Below are positions 1-8,499 of a stretch of 64,000 bases of DNA, piece by piece. Below the pieces are notes generated by a model, which saw only the letters and a list, made by a program, of their open reading frames with translations, had not been told where the DNA came from and searched no databases. Position numbers and translations under genes: made by a program. The stretch is from Bog-756 sp963777665 (lineage in GTDB: Bacteria > Actinomycetota > Acidimicrobiia > Acidimicrobiales > RAAP-2), in NCBI GenBank assembly GCA_963777665.1, contig CAVZRJ010000005.1, positions 124,001 through 188,000 of the forward strand, in the 5' to 3' direction. The first letter of the stretch is position 1; each line of letters starts with the position of its first letter.

Positions 1-207
1 GGGGCCTACGACTACCAGCGCCAGCTCGAGCGCGGCTACTCGGTGACCCGCGACGCCTCCGGCGCGGTGGTGCGCACGGTGGCCGGCCTGTCCCCGGGCA
101 CAGCGCTGCGCACCCTCGTCTCTGACGGCCAGGTGTCCTCCACGGTCACCTCCGTCGAAGCGCGCGAGGACAACGATCGCGACGATCTGGATGGAGGGAT
201 GCAGTGA
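1..207 (+). CDS. xseA: Exodeoxyribonuclease VII large subunit, C-terminal fragment
   Basis: This is the last 68 codons of a gene cut by the window edge. The frame begins GAYDYQRQLERGYSVTRD, and the segment L-E-R-G-Y-S-V followed by a PG turn and a short beta strand is typical of the XseA C-terminus. XseA is the catalytic large subunit of exonuclease VII, which degrades single-stranded DNA in both directions with XseB. The TGA stop shares one base with the ATG of the next gene, which encodes XseB, so the two are translationally coupled as in many bacteria. The N-terminal OB fold and nuclease core are outside the window. Confidence 0.85.
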   Translation, partial: GAYDYQRQLERGYSVTRDASGAVVRTVAGLSPGTALRTLVSDGQVSSTVTSVEAREDNDRDDLDGGMQ

Positions 208-551
208 TGGCGACAGACGCAGATGGTGACCGCGGGCCCGGAGCGCCGGAAGTCTCCGGCCTCAGCTATTCGGACGCCGGCGCCGAGCTCGACGCGATCA
301 TCAAGGAGTTCGAGACCGGGGTGGTCGACGTCGACCGCCTGGTCGACCAGTTGGAGCGGGCTACCGACATCGTCGACGAGCTCGACCGTCGCCTCCGTCG
401 CACCCGGATGCAGGTCGAGGAGCTGGTTCCCCGGCTGGAGGCCGTCGGACGCGCTGAGGTCGGTAGCGACAGGATCGACCCTGAGGAGGGCATCGCAGAC
501 GACACCTCGGACGCGGACGCCGACGATGGGGGTCCGCCGGGACTGTTCTGA
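207..551 (+). CDS. xseB: Exodeoxyribonuclease VII small subunit
   Basis: A 114-residue acidic protein whose residues about 17-75 match XseB: L-S-Y-S-D-A-G-A-E-L-D followed by two helices ending in ELVPRLE. XseB is the non-catalytic subunit that packs around XseA. The ATG at 207 is preferred over the GTG at 204 because it overlaps the xseA stop by one base. The C-terminal 35 residues are very rich in Asp and Glu and look disordered. The gene ends 11 bases before the convergent acyl-CoA synthetase gene. Confidence 0.88.
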   Translation: MATDADGDRGPGAPEVSGLSYSDAGAELDAIIKEFETGVVDVDRLVDQLERATDIVDELDRRLRRTRMQVEELVPRLEAVGRAEVGSDRIDPEEGIADDTSDADADDGGPPGLF

Positions 552-562
552 GCAGACGGGCC

Positions 563-2158
563 TCAGCCGATGTTGCGTTCCCGGTCCGCCCAGTAGGGGG
601 CCCGGAGATCACGCTTGAGCACCTTTCCCGACGGGGTGCGCGGCAGCTCGTCGCAAAAGTCGATCGAGGTCGGGCACTTGTAGTGGGCCAGCCTCTCGCG
701 GGCGGCAGCGAGGATGTCGGCGGTGAGCGCTTCGTCGTCGGGTGACGACCCCGCCGCCCGGACGACGATCGCCTTCACCGTCTCGCCCCAGCGGTCGTCG
801 GGCACACCGATGACCGCGGCGTCCGCGACCGCCGGATGGGCGAGCAGGGCGTTCTCGACCTCGGCCGGGAACACGTTCTCTCCCCCGGACACGATCATGT
901 CCTTGATCCGGTCGTGCAGGAAGAGGTACCCGTCCTCGTCGAGCCATCCGGCGTCACCGGTGTGGAACCACCCGTCCCCGGAGAGGACCGCGCCGGTCTC
1001 GTCCGGTTTGCCCCAGTAGCCGAGCATGTTCTGTGAGGAGCGGGTCACTACTTCGCCGACCGTCCCAACCGGAAGCTCCTCGCCGCTGGCCGGGTCCACG
1101 ATCCGCAGTTCGACGTGATCGAAGGGCCGGCCCGCCGAGCGCAGGAGGTGTGCCCTCGGGCCGTCGGGGTCGTGGTCTCCGGACTCGAGCGCGGTGATCG
1201 CCCCTGTGGTCTCGGTCAGGCCGTAGACCTGGACGAACTGACAGTCCAGCGCCCGCATCGAGCGCACGAGGACGTCCTCGCTGATCGGCGAGGCGCCGTA
1301 GAACACGGTGCGCAGCGATCCGACGTCGGTGGTTGCCAGCTCCTTGGTGGCCAGCAGGAACATCAGGACCGCGGGCACGACGAAGGTCTCGGTGATGCGG
1401 TGCTCTTCGATGACCCGCAGGATGGCGGCGGGGTCCAGATCTCGCACGACGACCGAGTGCCCCCCTCGGGACATCCCCGAGAGTGCCCATCCGGTCCCCC
1501 CGATGTGGAACAGCGGCATGGCCACCATCGACACGGTGTCCTCGCCGATGTGGAAGACCTCGCTGGCCTTGGCCAGGATCGTCGCGAGGTTGTCGCCCGA
1601 GATCATCACGCCCTTGGGCAGCCCGGTGGTCCCCGACGTGTAGAGCTGGGTCACCACGTCCGCCGGTGCGGGCTCGAACCCGGGATCGATGGGGTTCGGC
1701 TGCGCCGTGCTGTCCACCCAGTCGGCGAAGTCGTCGAGCTGGACCCAGTGACGGACGGTGGTCACCAGCGGAGCCATCTCCTTGACCGCGGCGGAGTAGT
1801 CGCCACCGTGGAAGAGCAGCGTCGCACCGGCGTCCTCGAGGACCGCGGCCATCTCGGCCGGGGCGAGGCGCCAGTTGACGGCCACGCTGACCGCTCCCAT
1901 CAGGGCGCAGCCGAACAGGACCTCGAAGTACTCGATGCAGTTGCGGTCGAGGAAGGCCACCCGATCACCGGGCTCGACCCCGGTGTTCGCCAGTGCGCTC
2001 GCCACCCGCGTGGCGTCACGGTACATCGATCCCCAGGTCACGCTCCGCCCGTCCTGGGTGAGCATCGGCGCGTCGGGTCGGACGGTACCCCAGTGCCGGA
2101 GCATTGCGGCGGCCGACCCGATGTCGGGACCTCCGGTGGTACTGCGCTCGTCGGTCAT
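563..2158 (-). CDS. AMP-dependent acyl-CoA synthetase / ligase
   Basis: A 531-residue member of the adenylate-forming (ANL) family, which activates a carboxylic acid to an acyl-AMP and then an acyl-CoA. The P-loop-like motif YTSGTTGLPKG is near residue 170, YGLTETTG near 320, the hinge region with GDAGWLDEDGY and DRIKDMIVSGGENVFP near 410-430, and the catalytic C-terminal lysine lies in RTPSGKVLKR. The open frame runs further upstream, but the ATG at 2158 is preceded by GGAGGGG at a good distance and fits family length. Family similarity to medium or long-chain ligases is clear; the substrate cannot be read from the sequence. Confidence 0.9.
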   Translation of the reverse strand: MTDERSTTGGPDIGSAAAMLRHWGTVRPDAPMLTQDGRSVTWGSMYRDATRVASALANTGVEPGDRVAFLDRNCIEYFEVLFGCALMGAVSVAVNWRLAPAEMAAVLEDAGATLLFHGGDYSAAVKEMAPLVTTVRHWVQLDDFADWVDSTAQPNPIDPGFEPAPADVVTQLYTSGTTGLPKGVMISGDNLATILAKASEVFHIGEDTVSMVAMPLFHIGGTGWALSGMSRGGHSVVVRDLDPAAILRVIEEHRITETFVVPAVLMFLLATKELATTDVGSLRTVFYGASPISEDVLVRSMRALDCQFVQVYGLTETTGAITALESGDHDPDGPRAHLLRSAGRPFDHVELRIVDPASGEELPVGTVGEVVTRSSQNMLGYWGKPDETGAVLSGDGWFHTGDAGWLDEDGYLFLHDRIKDMIVSGGENVFPAEVENALLAHPAVADAAVIGVPDDRWGETVKAIVVRAAGSSPDDEALTADILAAARERLAHYKCPTSIDFCDELPRTPSGKVLKRDLRAPYWADRERNIG

Positions 2159-2230
2159 CGCTTGGCCACCCCTCCGGTCGCGGTTGCGGGGATCGTAACC
2201 TGCACCGCGGTCCGGGCCCTGGGAGACCCG

Positions 2231-2236
2231 TAAGGT
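2231..2236 (+). promoter_or_regulatory. -10 element of a leaderless promoter (TAAGGT)
   Basis: TAAGGT is followed by exactly six G residues and then the GTG start of the metallo-beta-lactamase gene. Transcription starting at the usual distance would begin at or next to the start codon, so the mRNA should be leaderless. No convincing -35 is visible. Confidence 0.6.
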
Positions 2237-2242
2237 GGGGGG

Positions 2243-2992
2243 GTGAGCGACCCCACCCCGGACACCGACGGCGCGGTTGCGCCCGAGCGTCTGTACTTCC
2301 GCCAGCTCCTGGCCGGTCGGGACTTCGCGGCCGACGACGATGTGGCCCGTCAGATGGTCAACTTCGTCTACCTGGTGGGCGACCGGGAGACGCGGGAGGC
2401 GGTCATCGTCGACCCGGCGTACGGAGTGGACGACCTCCTCGGGATCCTCGCCGCCGACGGTATGACCTGTGTCGGCGCGCTTGCCACCCACTACCACCCC
2501 GACCATGTCGGTGGGGACCTGATGGGTTGGGGCATCGAGGGCATCACCCGGCTGCTCGAGGTGTCCCCGGTTCCGGTCCACGTCCAGGCCGCCGAGGCTC
2601 CGTGGGTGATCCGATCGACCGGTGTCGCGGCAGGGGAGCTGGTCACCCACGAGGGCGGCGACGTCCTCCACGTCGGAGCGGTGCCGGTGACTCTGGTCCA
2701 CACTCCCGGTCACACCCCGGGCAGCCAGTGCTTCCTGGTCGGGGACCGGCTCATCGCCGGGGACACCCTCTTCCTCGAGGGGTGCGGTCGCACCGATCTG
2801 CCGGGCGCCGATCCCGCCGCGATGTACGAGTCGCTCATGACCCGCCTGGCCAGGATCCCCGACGACACGATCCTCTACCCCGGGCATCTCTACTCGCCCG
2901 AGCCGTCGGCCACCATGGGGTACACCCGGGCCCACAACTACGTCTTCCGGCTCCGCACCCCCGAGCAGTGGATGACCATGTTCGCCGGGTGA
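2243..2992 (+). CDS. Metallo-beta-lactamase fold hydrolase, glyoxalase II / persulfide dioxygenase-like
   Basis: A 249-residue metallohydrolase. The metal motif HYHPDH is at residues 83-88, the next His is in HTPGHTPGS near 155, an Asp in IAGDTLF near 173, and a final His in YPGHLYS near 214, so all binding residues of a dinuclear MBL site are present. The layout resembles glyoxalase II and persulfide dioxygenase (ETHE1) proteins, which act on glutathione or other thiol adducts; in an actinobacterium the thiol could be mycothiol, which is inference. The GTG start is supported by a leaderless -10 element 6 nt upstream. It is followed by an FAD oxidoreductase on the same strand. Confidence 0.85.
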   Translation: MSDPTPDTDGAVAPERLYFRQLLAGRDFAADDDVARQMVNFVYLVGDRETREAVIVDPAYGVDDLLGILAADGMTCVGALATHYHPDHVGGDLMGWGIEGITRLLEVSPVPVHVQAAEAPWVIRSTGVAAGELVTHEGGDVLHVGAVPVTLVHTPGHTPGSQCFLVGDRLIAGDTLFLEGCGRTDLPGADPAAMYESLMTRLARIPDDTILYPGHLYSPEPSATMGYTRAHNYVFRLRTPEQWMTMFAG

Positions 2993-3008
2993 GACGCTGC
3001 CGCCACCC

Positions 3009-3014
3009 TACGAT
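3009..3014 (+). promoter_or_regulatory. -10 element of a leaderless promoter (TACGAT)
   Basis: TACGAT ends 7 nt before the ATG at 3022. An in-frame ATG at 3013 lies inside this hexamer, which argues that 3022 is the real start of the following oxidoreductase. Confidence 0.5.
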
Positions 3015-3021
3015 GCCGGCC

Positions 3022-4257
3022 ATGAGCGAACCCCTGTCACCGGACTCGACCGTCGTCGTGGTGGGTGCATCGCTCGCCGGGCTGCGGGCGGCCGAGGAGA
3101 TCCGCCACGAGCGACACACGGGACCGGTGATCATCGCGGGCGACGAGCTGCACGCTCCCTATGACCGCCCGCCCCTCTCCAAGCAGCTGCTCTCCGGCAA
3201 GTGGGATGTCGCACGCATCCACCACCACGCGCCCGACGTCCTCGACACCCTCGGGCTCGAGTTCCGGCTCGGCCGCCGGGCAACCGCGCTCGACACGGAC
3301 GCCCGCATCGTCTCGTTCGGTGACGGGACCGATCTGCATTACGACGGGCTGATCGTGGCCACCGGTGCGTCCGCCCGCCATCTGCCCGGCACCGAGGGGA
3401 TGCCCGGCGTCTTCACCCTGCGCACGGTCGACGACTGTCTCGGCATCAAGGCCGGCCTCGAGGCGGCCGGCCACGAGCCGCGGCTGGCGGTGATCGGAGC
3501 CGGGTTCATCGGGGCCGAGGTGGCCGCCACCTGCCGCGGGTCGGGGGCCAGGGTCACCCTCGTCGAGTCCCTCCCCACGCCGATGGGCCGGGTCCTCGGC
3601 CAAACGGTGGGCGCGGTCTGCGCCGACCTCCACCTGGCCCAGGGAGTGACCCTCCGCATGGGCGTGGGGGTGGACCGCCTGGTGGCCGACCCGGGCGGTG
3701 CCGACCCGGTCACCGTGCACCTGGCCGACGGAACCCGGCTTGCCGCCGACGTCGTGGTGGTCGGGATCGGGGTGACCCCCTCGGTGGACTGGCTGGTCGA
3801 CTCGGGGGTCGGGATCGACGACGGCATCATCTGCGACAGCACGCTCTTTGCCGCCGACCGGGTGGTGGCCGCCGGTGACATCGCCCGCTGGCAGCGGCCC
3901 TCGAGCGGGGGCCTTGTCCGGGTCGAGCACTGGACCAACGCGGCAGAGGGCGGGGCCGCGGCGGCCCGCAACCTGCTGTCGGGTTCGTCCGCCGCCGAGG
4001 CCTACGACCCGGTGCCCTTCTTCTGGTCGGACCAGTACACGACCAAGATCCAGATGCTCGGCCTCGCCGACCCGGACGAGGATCCGGTGGTCGTGAGTGG
4101 GTCGCCGGAGGAGGGGAAGCTGGTCGCCCTCTACCGGGCGGGGGACCGGCTGGCTGCGGCGCTGGCCTTCAGCCAGTCCCGCAAGCTCATGTCCTACCGC
4201 CCCCTGCTGGCCGCCGGTGCATCCTTCGACGAGGCGTTGGCGCACGCCCGGTCCTGA
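3022..4257 (+). CDS. FAD-dependent NAD(P)H:ferredoxin-type oxidoreductase
   Basis: A 411-residue pyridine nucleotide-disulfide oxidoreductase of the ferredoxin/rubredoxin reductase type. It has an N-terminal dinucleotide fold (VVVVGASLAGLRAAEEIR), the family YDRPPLSKQLL segment near residue 55, a second NAD(P) fold (LAVIGAGFIGAEVA near 160), the C-terminal FAD motif VVAAGDIARW near 285, and a short reductase C-terminal domain with FFWSDQYTTKIQ. Such enzymes pass electrons from NAD(P)H to ferredoxins feeding P450s or ring-hydroxylating dioxygenases. A P450/ferredoxin set lies 30 kb away, so a link is possible but not shown. Its 3' end overlaps the convergent transglutaminase gene by 64 bp. Confidence 0.88.
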   Translation: MSEPLSPDSTVVVVGASLAGLRAAEEIRHERHTGPVIIAGDELHAPYDRPPLSKQLLSGKWDVARIHHHAPDVLDTLGLEFRLGRRATALDTDARIVSFGDGTDLHYDGLIVATGASARHLPGTEGMPGVFTLRTVDDCLGIKAGLEAAGHEPRLAVIGAGFIGAEVAATCRGSGARVTLVESLPTPMGRVLGQTVGAVCADLHLAQGVTLRMGVGVDRLVADPGGADPVTVHLADGTRLAADVVVVGIGVTPSVDWLVDSGVGIDDGIICDSTLFAADRVVAAGDIARWQRPSSGGLVRVEHWTNAAEGGAAAARNLLSGSSAAEAYDPVPFFWSDQYTTKIQMLGLADPDEDPVVVSGSPEEGKLVALYRAGDRLAAALAFSQSRKLMSYRPLLAAGASFDEALAHARS

Positions 4258-6362
4258 GGGTCGCACAGCGGCCGGCGACGGGGGATGCTCCGGAACCGGC
4301 GGGTGAAGGCCAGGGCGCGCGAGATCTGGTCGGCCGATGGCTCGACACCCGCGTAGGTGACCCGCTCGACCAGGGTGGTCACCGAGAGGATCCCCTCTGC
4401 GTACGCAGGATCGGCAGCGGCCAGACGCGACCCGTAGGCGGTCAGGGTCTCATGTCCGAGGCGTGGCAGCCCGAGGCGTGCTCCGCCGCGACCGAGGTCG
4501 GCTGCCACCTGGTGCGCCCAGGTGGGCGGGCGCCGCCGCCGGCGGCGGACGACGAGCACCGCTGCGGCGGTCGGGAGCGCCACCAGTCCGAGGGGGATCC
4601 AGGGCAGGCTGGCGAGGAACCGCCCGGCGCTGCGGGCCAGGACCGAGCCGGGCGACGGGTTGGCGAGGGGCACGACCGCGGTGGGGTCGAAGTTCTGCCA
4701 CCCGTACCCCGGGAACCAGACCTGTACCCAGGCGTGGGCGTCCTTGGCCTGGACGTCGTAGAGATCGGTGATCGGGTTGTAGGGACCCGGGACGTAGCCG
4801 ACGGCCTCGCGGGCGGGGATCCCGAGGGTACGCAGCATGGTCACCGTCGCGGTCGAGATCTGCTCGCAGAAGCCGAGACGGGATCCGAAGAGGAAGCTGT
4901 CCACCGCGTCCGCACCCGGGGCAAGGGGTGGGATGTCGGTCGTGTAGTGGATGTGGGAGGCCATCCACCGCTCGATCGCCTCGACCGTGTCGTAGGTGTG
5001 GGGGTCGGCCTCCCCGGGGGCGGCCACACCCCCGGTGATCGCAGCGGCGAGCGCCGCAACCCGCGGATAGGGGTGGGGCAGCTGCAGGTAGCGGCTCCTC
5101 TGGTCGGGGGCCAGTTGGTCCGCGGCCAGCCCCGAGGGGGAAGCCGGCATCGTCGCTGCCTCCAGCTGGGCGGCGCTGGCCGAGTTGTCGGCCGAGACCA
5201 CCGTGTAGATGGTCCCCTGTCCCATGGTCGTCGAGGACACGATGGTGCCGTCCCCGGTCAGGTAGAGCGACTTGGACTGCAGGTAGACCCGCTCGGCGTT
5301 GTCGGCGTGGAAGACGAGGTTCGGCCCGGACTCGGCCAGGTAGAACGTCTGGATGTCCACCGCGCCACTTGCCTTTCCGGAGACCTGGTCCTGGGCCAGG
5401 GGGATCGCGAAGGGGGAGCCCGACTCGAGGCGGATCACATGGTCGCCGTCGACCGGGTCGGACGACTGCAGCCAGTCCCGACCGGTCCACCGGTCGTAGG
5501 TCTGGCCGATCCAGAAATTGGGACGGCTGGCCCGCACCCGCATCAGCACCTCGTTGCCGAGCGAAGCCCGGGCCCCGGTGTCGAGCGACTTTGCGAAGCC
5601 GAGGAAGCCTCCGACCCCGGTCCGCCCGCCGGCACTGGCCGCGTGGGCCGGCAGTGAGGCCGACCCGTCGGTCAGGGTGTTGGGGCTGTCCACCGGTGGC
5701 GAGCCGGCCGACGAGGACGGGAAGACGAGTGAGGTCGAGACCCGGGGGGCGGGAAGCAGCCCGATCAGGAGGGTGGCGACGAGGGCGACGATCATCCCGG
5801 ACAGCGCGAGGGTCCCCCAGGGCACCCCCCTGGTACCCGTCATCGACTGCCACATGGCCAACAGCCCCCAGAGCCCGCAGCCGAGCCACGCCAGGACGAA
5901 CACCCCGAGGGCGAGGTCCACCGACTGCGCCGCGGCCACCGCGATGAGCGCGGTCGAACCGGCCAGCGAGTAGGCGACGTCACGCCGGGCCGGGACGTCG
6001 AACGCGTGGGTGCTGAGCACCCAGGCGAAGAGGACGGCCAGCGGGCCCTCGACCGTCGAGATGTCGCCCGGGGTCGCGGAGTGGGTCACCGTGGCGATGA
6101 ACCAGACGAACCCACCCACTGCGCACACGGCAAGGATCGGCTTGACCGCCGGCCACGGGTCGCTCCGCTGGCGGTAGGAGAGGACGTTCCCGACCACCGT
6201 GGCGGCGATCGTGAAGAGTGCGACCGGAGCGCTCAGCTCGCCCTGGCTCCAGCAGGCACCGGCGCCGACCACCACCGCCCCGACCGAGGCGGCGCGGAAG
6301 GAGATCGAGTGCTCTGGTGGCCCCGGCCGGTTGGCCTGGACGATGCGCTCCCAGATGGTCAC
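4194..6362 (-). CDS. Transglutaminase-like membrane protein
   Basis: A 722-residue protein with about five N-terminal membrane segments (residues about 25-215), an extracytoplasmic DUF3488-like region, a transglutaminase-like core and a final membrane helix near residue 590 followed by a cytoplasmic tail. The papain-like catalytic triad is visible as Cys in LGFCEQISTATVTMLR, His in DAHAWVQVW and Asp in WQNFDPT. The GTG start overlaps the DUF58 stop (GTGA). It is the last gene of a MoxR ATPase / DUF58 / transglutaminase operon, a widespread actinobacterial trio thought to assemble or process a membrane-associated complex. The actual substrate is unknown. Confidence 0.85.
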   Translation of the reverse strand: MTIWERIVQANRPGPPEHSISFRAASVGAVVVGAGACWSQGELSAPVALFTIAATVVGNVLSYRQRSDPWPAVKPILAVCAVGGFVWFIATVTHSATPGDISTVEGPLAVLFAWVLSTHAFDVPARRDVAYSLAGSTALIAVAAAQSVDLALGVFVLAWLGCGLWGLLAMWQSMTGTRGVPWGTLALSGMIVALVATLLIGLLPAPRVSTSLVFPSSSAGSPPVDSPNTLTDGSASLPAHAASAGGRTGVGGFLGFAKSLDTGARASLGNEVLMRVRASRPNFWIGQTYDRWTGRDWLQSSDPVDGDHVIRLESGSPFAIPLAQDQVSGKASGAVDIQTFYLAESGPNLVFHADNAERVYLQSKSLYLTGDGTIVSSTTMGQGTIYTVVSADNSASAAQLEAATMPASPSGLAADQLAPDQRSRYLQLPHPYPRVAALAAAITGGVAAPGEADPHTYDTVEAIERWMASHIHYTTDIPPLAPGADAVDSFLFGSRLGFCEQISTATVTMLRTLGIPAREAVGYVPGPYNPITDLYDVQAKDAHAWVQVWFPGYGWQNFDPTAVVPLANPSPGSVLARSAGRFLASLPWIPLGLVALPTAAAVLVVRRRRRRPPTWAHQVAADLGRGGARLGLPRLGHETLTAYGSRLAAADPAYAEGILSVTTLVERVTYAGVEPSADQISRALAFTRRFRSIPRRRPLCDPQDRACANASSKDAPAASRGR

Positions 6363-7309
6363 GCCGGCCGCCTCCGGCGGTGCCGGTGGACGATGACTTC
6401 GGCGGGCGGCGCAGACACGGCCCGGGCCAGTCGCCGGCCGAGGTCGACCCGGTCGCGCACCGGGCGGACGACCCGACCTGCCTGCTCACGGGTGACCATG
6501 ACCACGGCCTGGTGACGGTCCAGACGGTCGCCGACTTCGGCCATCACCCGTTCGGCTTCCGCCTCGGCTGCATCCGGGTCGGAGGGCAGATCGACCTCGA
6601 CCACCACCGGGTCGTCGGTCGGGCGCTCGGTCTCGCGCACCATGAGGCTGCCGACATGCGAGGTGACCGGCCAGTGGACGGCCCGCCGCGGGTCCCCGGA
6701 CGCGTAGGGGCGGATCCCGCGTGGCTCGGCCAGACCTGCAGGCACCCGGGGTGTCGCCTCGCCGGGGTGATCGTCGGCGGTGACCTCCGGCTCTCCGGGC
6801 GTCCCGGTCCTCGGGGCCACGTGCAGCGGACGGGGGAGGGCCACCTCGAGGTCGCGGGCCCACCAGAGCAGGCCGAACGGTGCACACGACGCGACCTCGA
6901 CCGCCACCTCCTGCTGCACGCCCCGGCGGTCGGGCGTGCACTCGAGCTGGATCGTCCGGGTGCCCCGCACCGGGCCCCCGGCGTACTGGAGGGGTCCTGC
7001 CGGCCAGCGTGGGCGCAGGCGCACCGGGCCGCTCGCCTGGACGATCAGTTGCACGGGCCGGCCGGCCTGGCCGTCGGGCGGGGACGCGGTGCAGACCAGC
7101 GTGGCACGCCGGGCGGGGACCACCGGCGCCACCAACCCGACCAGGAGGATGGCACCGAGCAGGGCGCCGACCGCCTGCACCCAGCCGGACCCGCTCGAGT
7201 GGGCGACCCCGGCCCAGGCCACCAGGGCCACGACGCTGCCGAAGACCGGGCCGAACCAGGCCGTCGGGTGGACCTTCCGGCGTATGCGCACCCGGTGGGG
7301 CAGGCTCAC
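6359..7309 (-). CDS. DUF58 domain-containing protein
   Basis: A 316-residue protein with two membrane helices at residues about 13-55 and a C-terminal DUF58 region. The DUF58 signature G-I-R-P-Y-x-x-G-D-P-R-R-A-V-H-W is clear near residue 205, followed by a von Willebrand A-like core (VVVEVDLPSD). DUF58 proteins are encoded beside MoxR ATPases and are presumed partners or substrates of the chaperone. The GTG start overlaps the MoxR stop (GTGA) and its own stop overlaps the next start in the same way, so the three genes are translationally coupled. A longer upstream frame is a shadow of the MoxR gene. Confidence 0.85.
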   Translation of the reverse strand: MSLPHRVRIRRKVHPTAWFGPVFGSVVALVAWAGVAHSSGSGWVQAVGALLGAILLVGLVAPVVPARRATLVCTASPPDGQAGRPVQLIVQASGPVRLRPRWPAGPLQYAGGPVRGTRTIQLECTPDRRGVQQEVAVEVASCAPFGLLWWARDLEVALPRPLHVAPRTGTPGEPEVTADDHPGEATPRVPAGLAEPRGIRPYASGDPRRAVHWPVTSHVGSLMVRETERPTDDPVVVEVDLPSDPDAAEAEAERVMAEVGDRLDRHQAVVMVTREQAGRVVRPVRDRVDLGRRLARAVSAPPAEVIVHRHRRRRPA

Positions 7310-8358
7310 GTGGGGGGAACGGGGAGGTCCGCGACGATGCGGGCGACGAGCGCCGGACCGCCGTCGCTGCCACCTTCGGCGATGAGCCGGTGGGAGAGAC
7401 AGGCCACGGCCACCGCCTGGATGTCCTGGGGGGTCGTGTAGGCGCGGGCAGACAGCACTGCGTACGCCTGGGCGCTGCGCAGGAGGGAGATGGCCGCCCG
7501 CGGGCTGGCGCCGAGCCGGACCGTGCCGGCGGTCCGGGTGGCCCGCACGAGGGAGACCGCGTACTCGGCGACCGGGACGGCGACGTGCACGGAAGCGGTC
7601 GCGGCGATGGCCCGTTCCCAGCCGGCGGCGTCGGACACCGGGACCAGCCGGTCGAGTGCGTAGCGGCCGCCGTTGTGGAGCACCAGTCGGGTCTCCACAT
7701 CGGCAGCGGGGTAGCCGATGGAGGTCGAGAGCCCGAACCGGTCGAGCTGGCTCTCGACCAACGCATAGGTGCCGAGCTGGCCGATCGGGTTCTGGGTTCC
7801 GATGACCAGGTGGGGGCGCGGGAGCGGCCACGACTCACCGTCGACCGAGACCTGCTGCTCCTCCATGGCCTCGAGCAGGGCCGACTGGGTGCGGGGCGGG
7901 GTCCGGTTCATCTCGTCGAGCAGGACCACGTGCCCGAAGACCGGGCCGGGGCGGAACTCCCATGTTCCGTTGTCCGGGGAGAAGACGGTGACCCCGGTCA
8001 CATCGGACGGCAGCAGGTCGGGATGGCCCTGGACGCGTGAGAGCTCGACGCCGAGTGCGGTGGCGAGGGCCCGGGCGAGCACGGTCTTGCCCACGCCGGG
8101 CACGTCCTCGATGAGGAGGTGGCTGCCGGAGAGCGCCGCGACCACCGCGGTGGTGACCGCGACCGGCGTCCCGAGGAGTACGCCGGAGAGCGCCGCGTGC
8201 AGCGCACGCCCGGTGACCACCGCCTCCTCGATCGGACCGGTGTCGAGTGCCGGAGCTCCGGTGGCCGGCCCGTCGTCGGGCAGCACGTGCTCGGGAACCG
8301 CTCTGGGCGCGGCCAGGGGCACGCCTCCGGCACCCCGTGTCTCGATGCCCGCGGTCAT
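7306..8358 (-). CDS. MoxR-family AAA+ ATPase
   Basis: A 350-residue AAA+ ATPase. Walker A is DVPGVGKTVLA near residue 105, Walker B VVLLDEMNR near 165, and a sensor-type TQNP segment near 205, all typical of MoxR proteins. These ATPases act as chaperones in assembling metalloenzymes or surface complexes, usually with a DUF58 partner, which follows here. The ATG at 8358 has a strong ribosome-binding site (AGGAGAT), so it is preferred to in-frame starts further upstream. About 60 N-terminal residues before the ATPase core are Pro and Ala rich and not conserved. Confidence 0.92.
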   Translation of the reverse strand: MTAGIETRGAGGVPLAAPRAVPEHVLPDDGPATGAPALDTGPIEEAVVTGRALHAALSGVLLGTPVAVTTAVVAALSGSHLLIEDVPGVGKTVLARALATALGVELSRVQGHPDLLPSDVTGVTVFSPDNGTWEFRPGPVFGHVVLLDEMNRTPPRTQSALLEAMEEQQVSVDGESWPLPRPHLVIGTQNPIGQLGTYALVESQLDRFGLSTSIGYPAADVETRLVLHNGGRYALDRLVPVSDAAGWERAIAATASVHVAVPVAEYAVSLVRATRTAGTVRLGASPRAAISLLRSAQAYAVLSARAYTTPQDIQAVAVACLSHRLIAEGGSDGGPALVARIVADLPVPPT

Positions 8359-8499
8359 GGGATCTCCTGCTCTCCCGGCCTCGGCCGGTGGGGTCGGCGA
8401 CAGCGCCGTGCGTGGTACCTCACCCACCCTATGCGGTCCTTCTGGAGCGGTTCAACGCGTCGTCGGGGCTGCTCCTCCGGTTGTCGGTGTGACCCATGG

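Noticed and set aside
1115..2233. 372-codon plus-strand frame opposite the acyl-CoA synthetase
   Set aside because: It is the antisense shadow of a well-supported ligase and shows no protein motifs.
2104..3012. Long plus-strand frame running into the FAD oxidoreductase
   Set aside because: It overlaps the metallo-beta-lactamase gene in another frame with Arg/Pro-rich sequence; the real start is at 3022.
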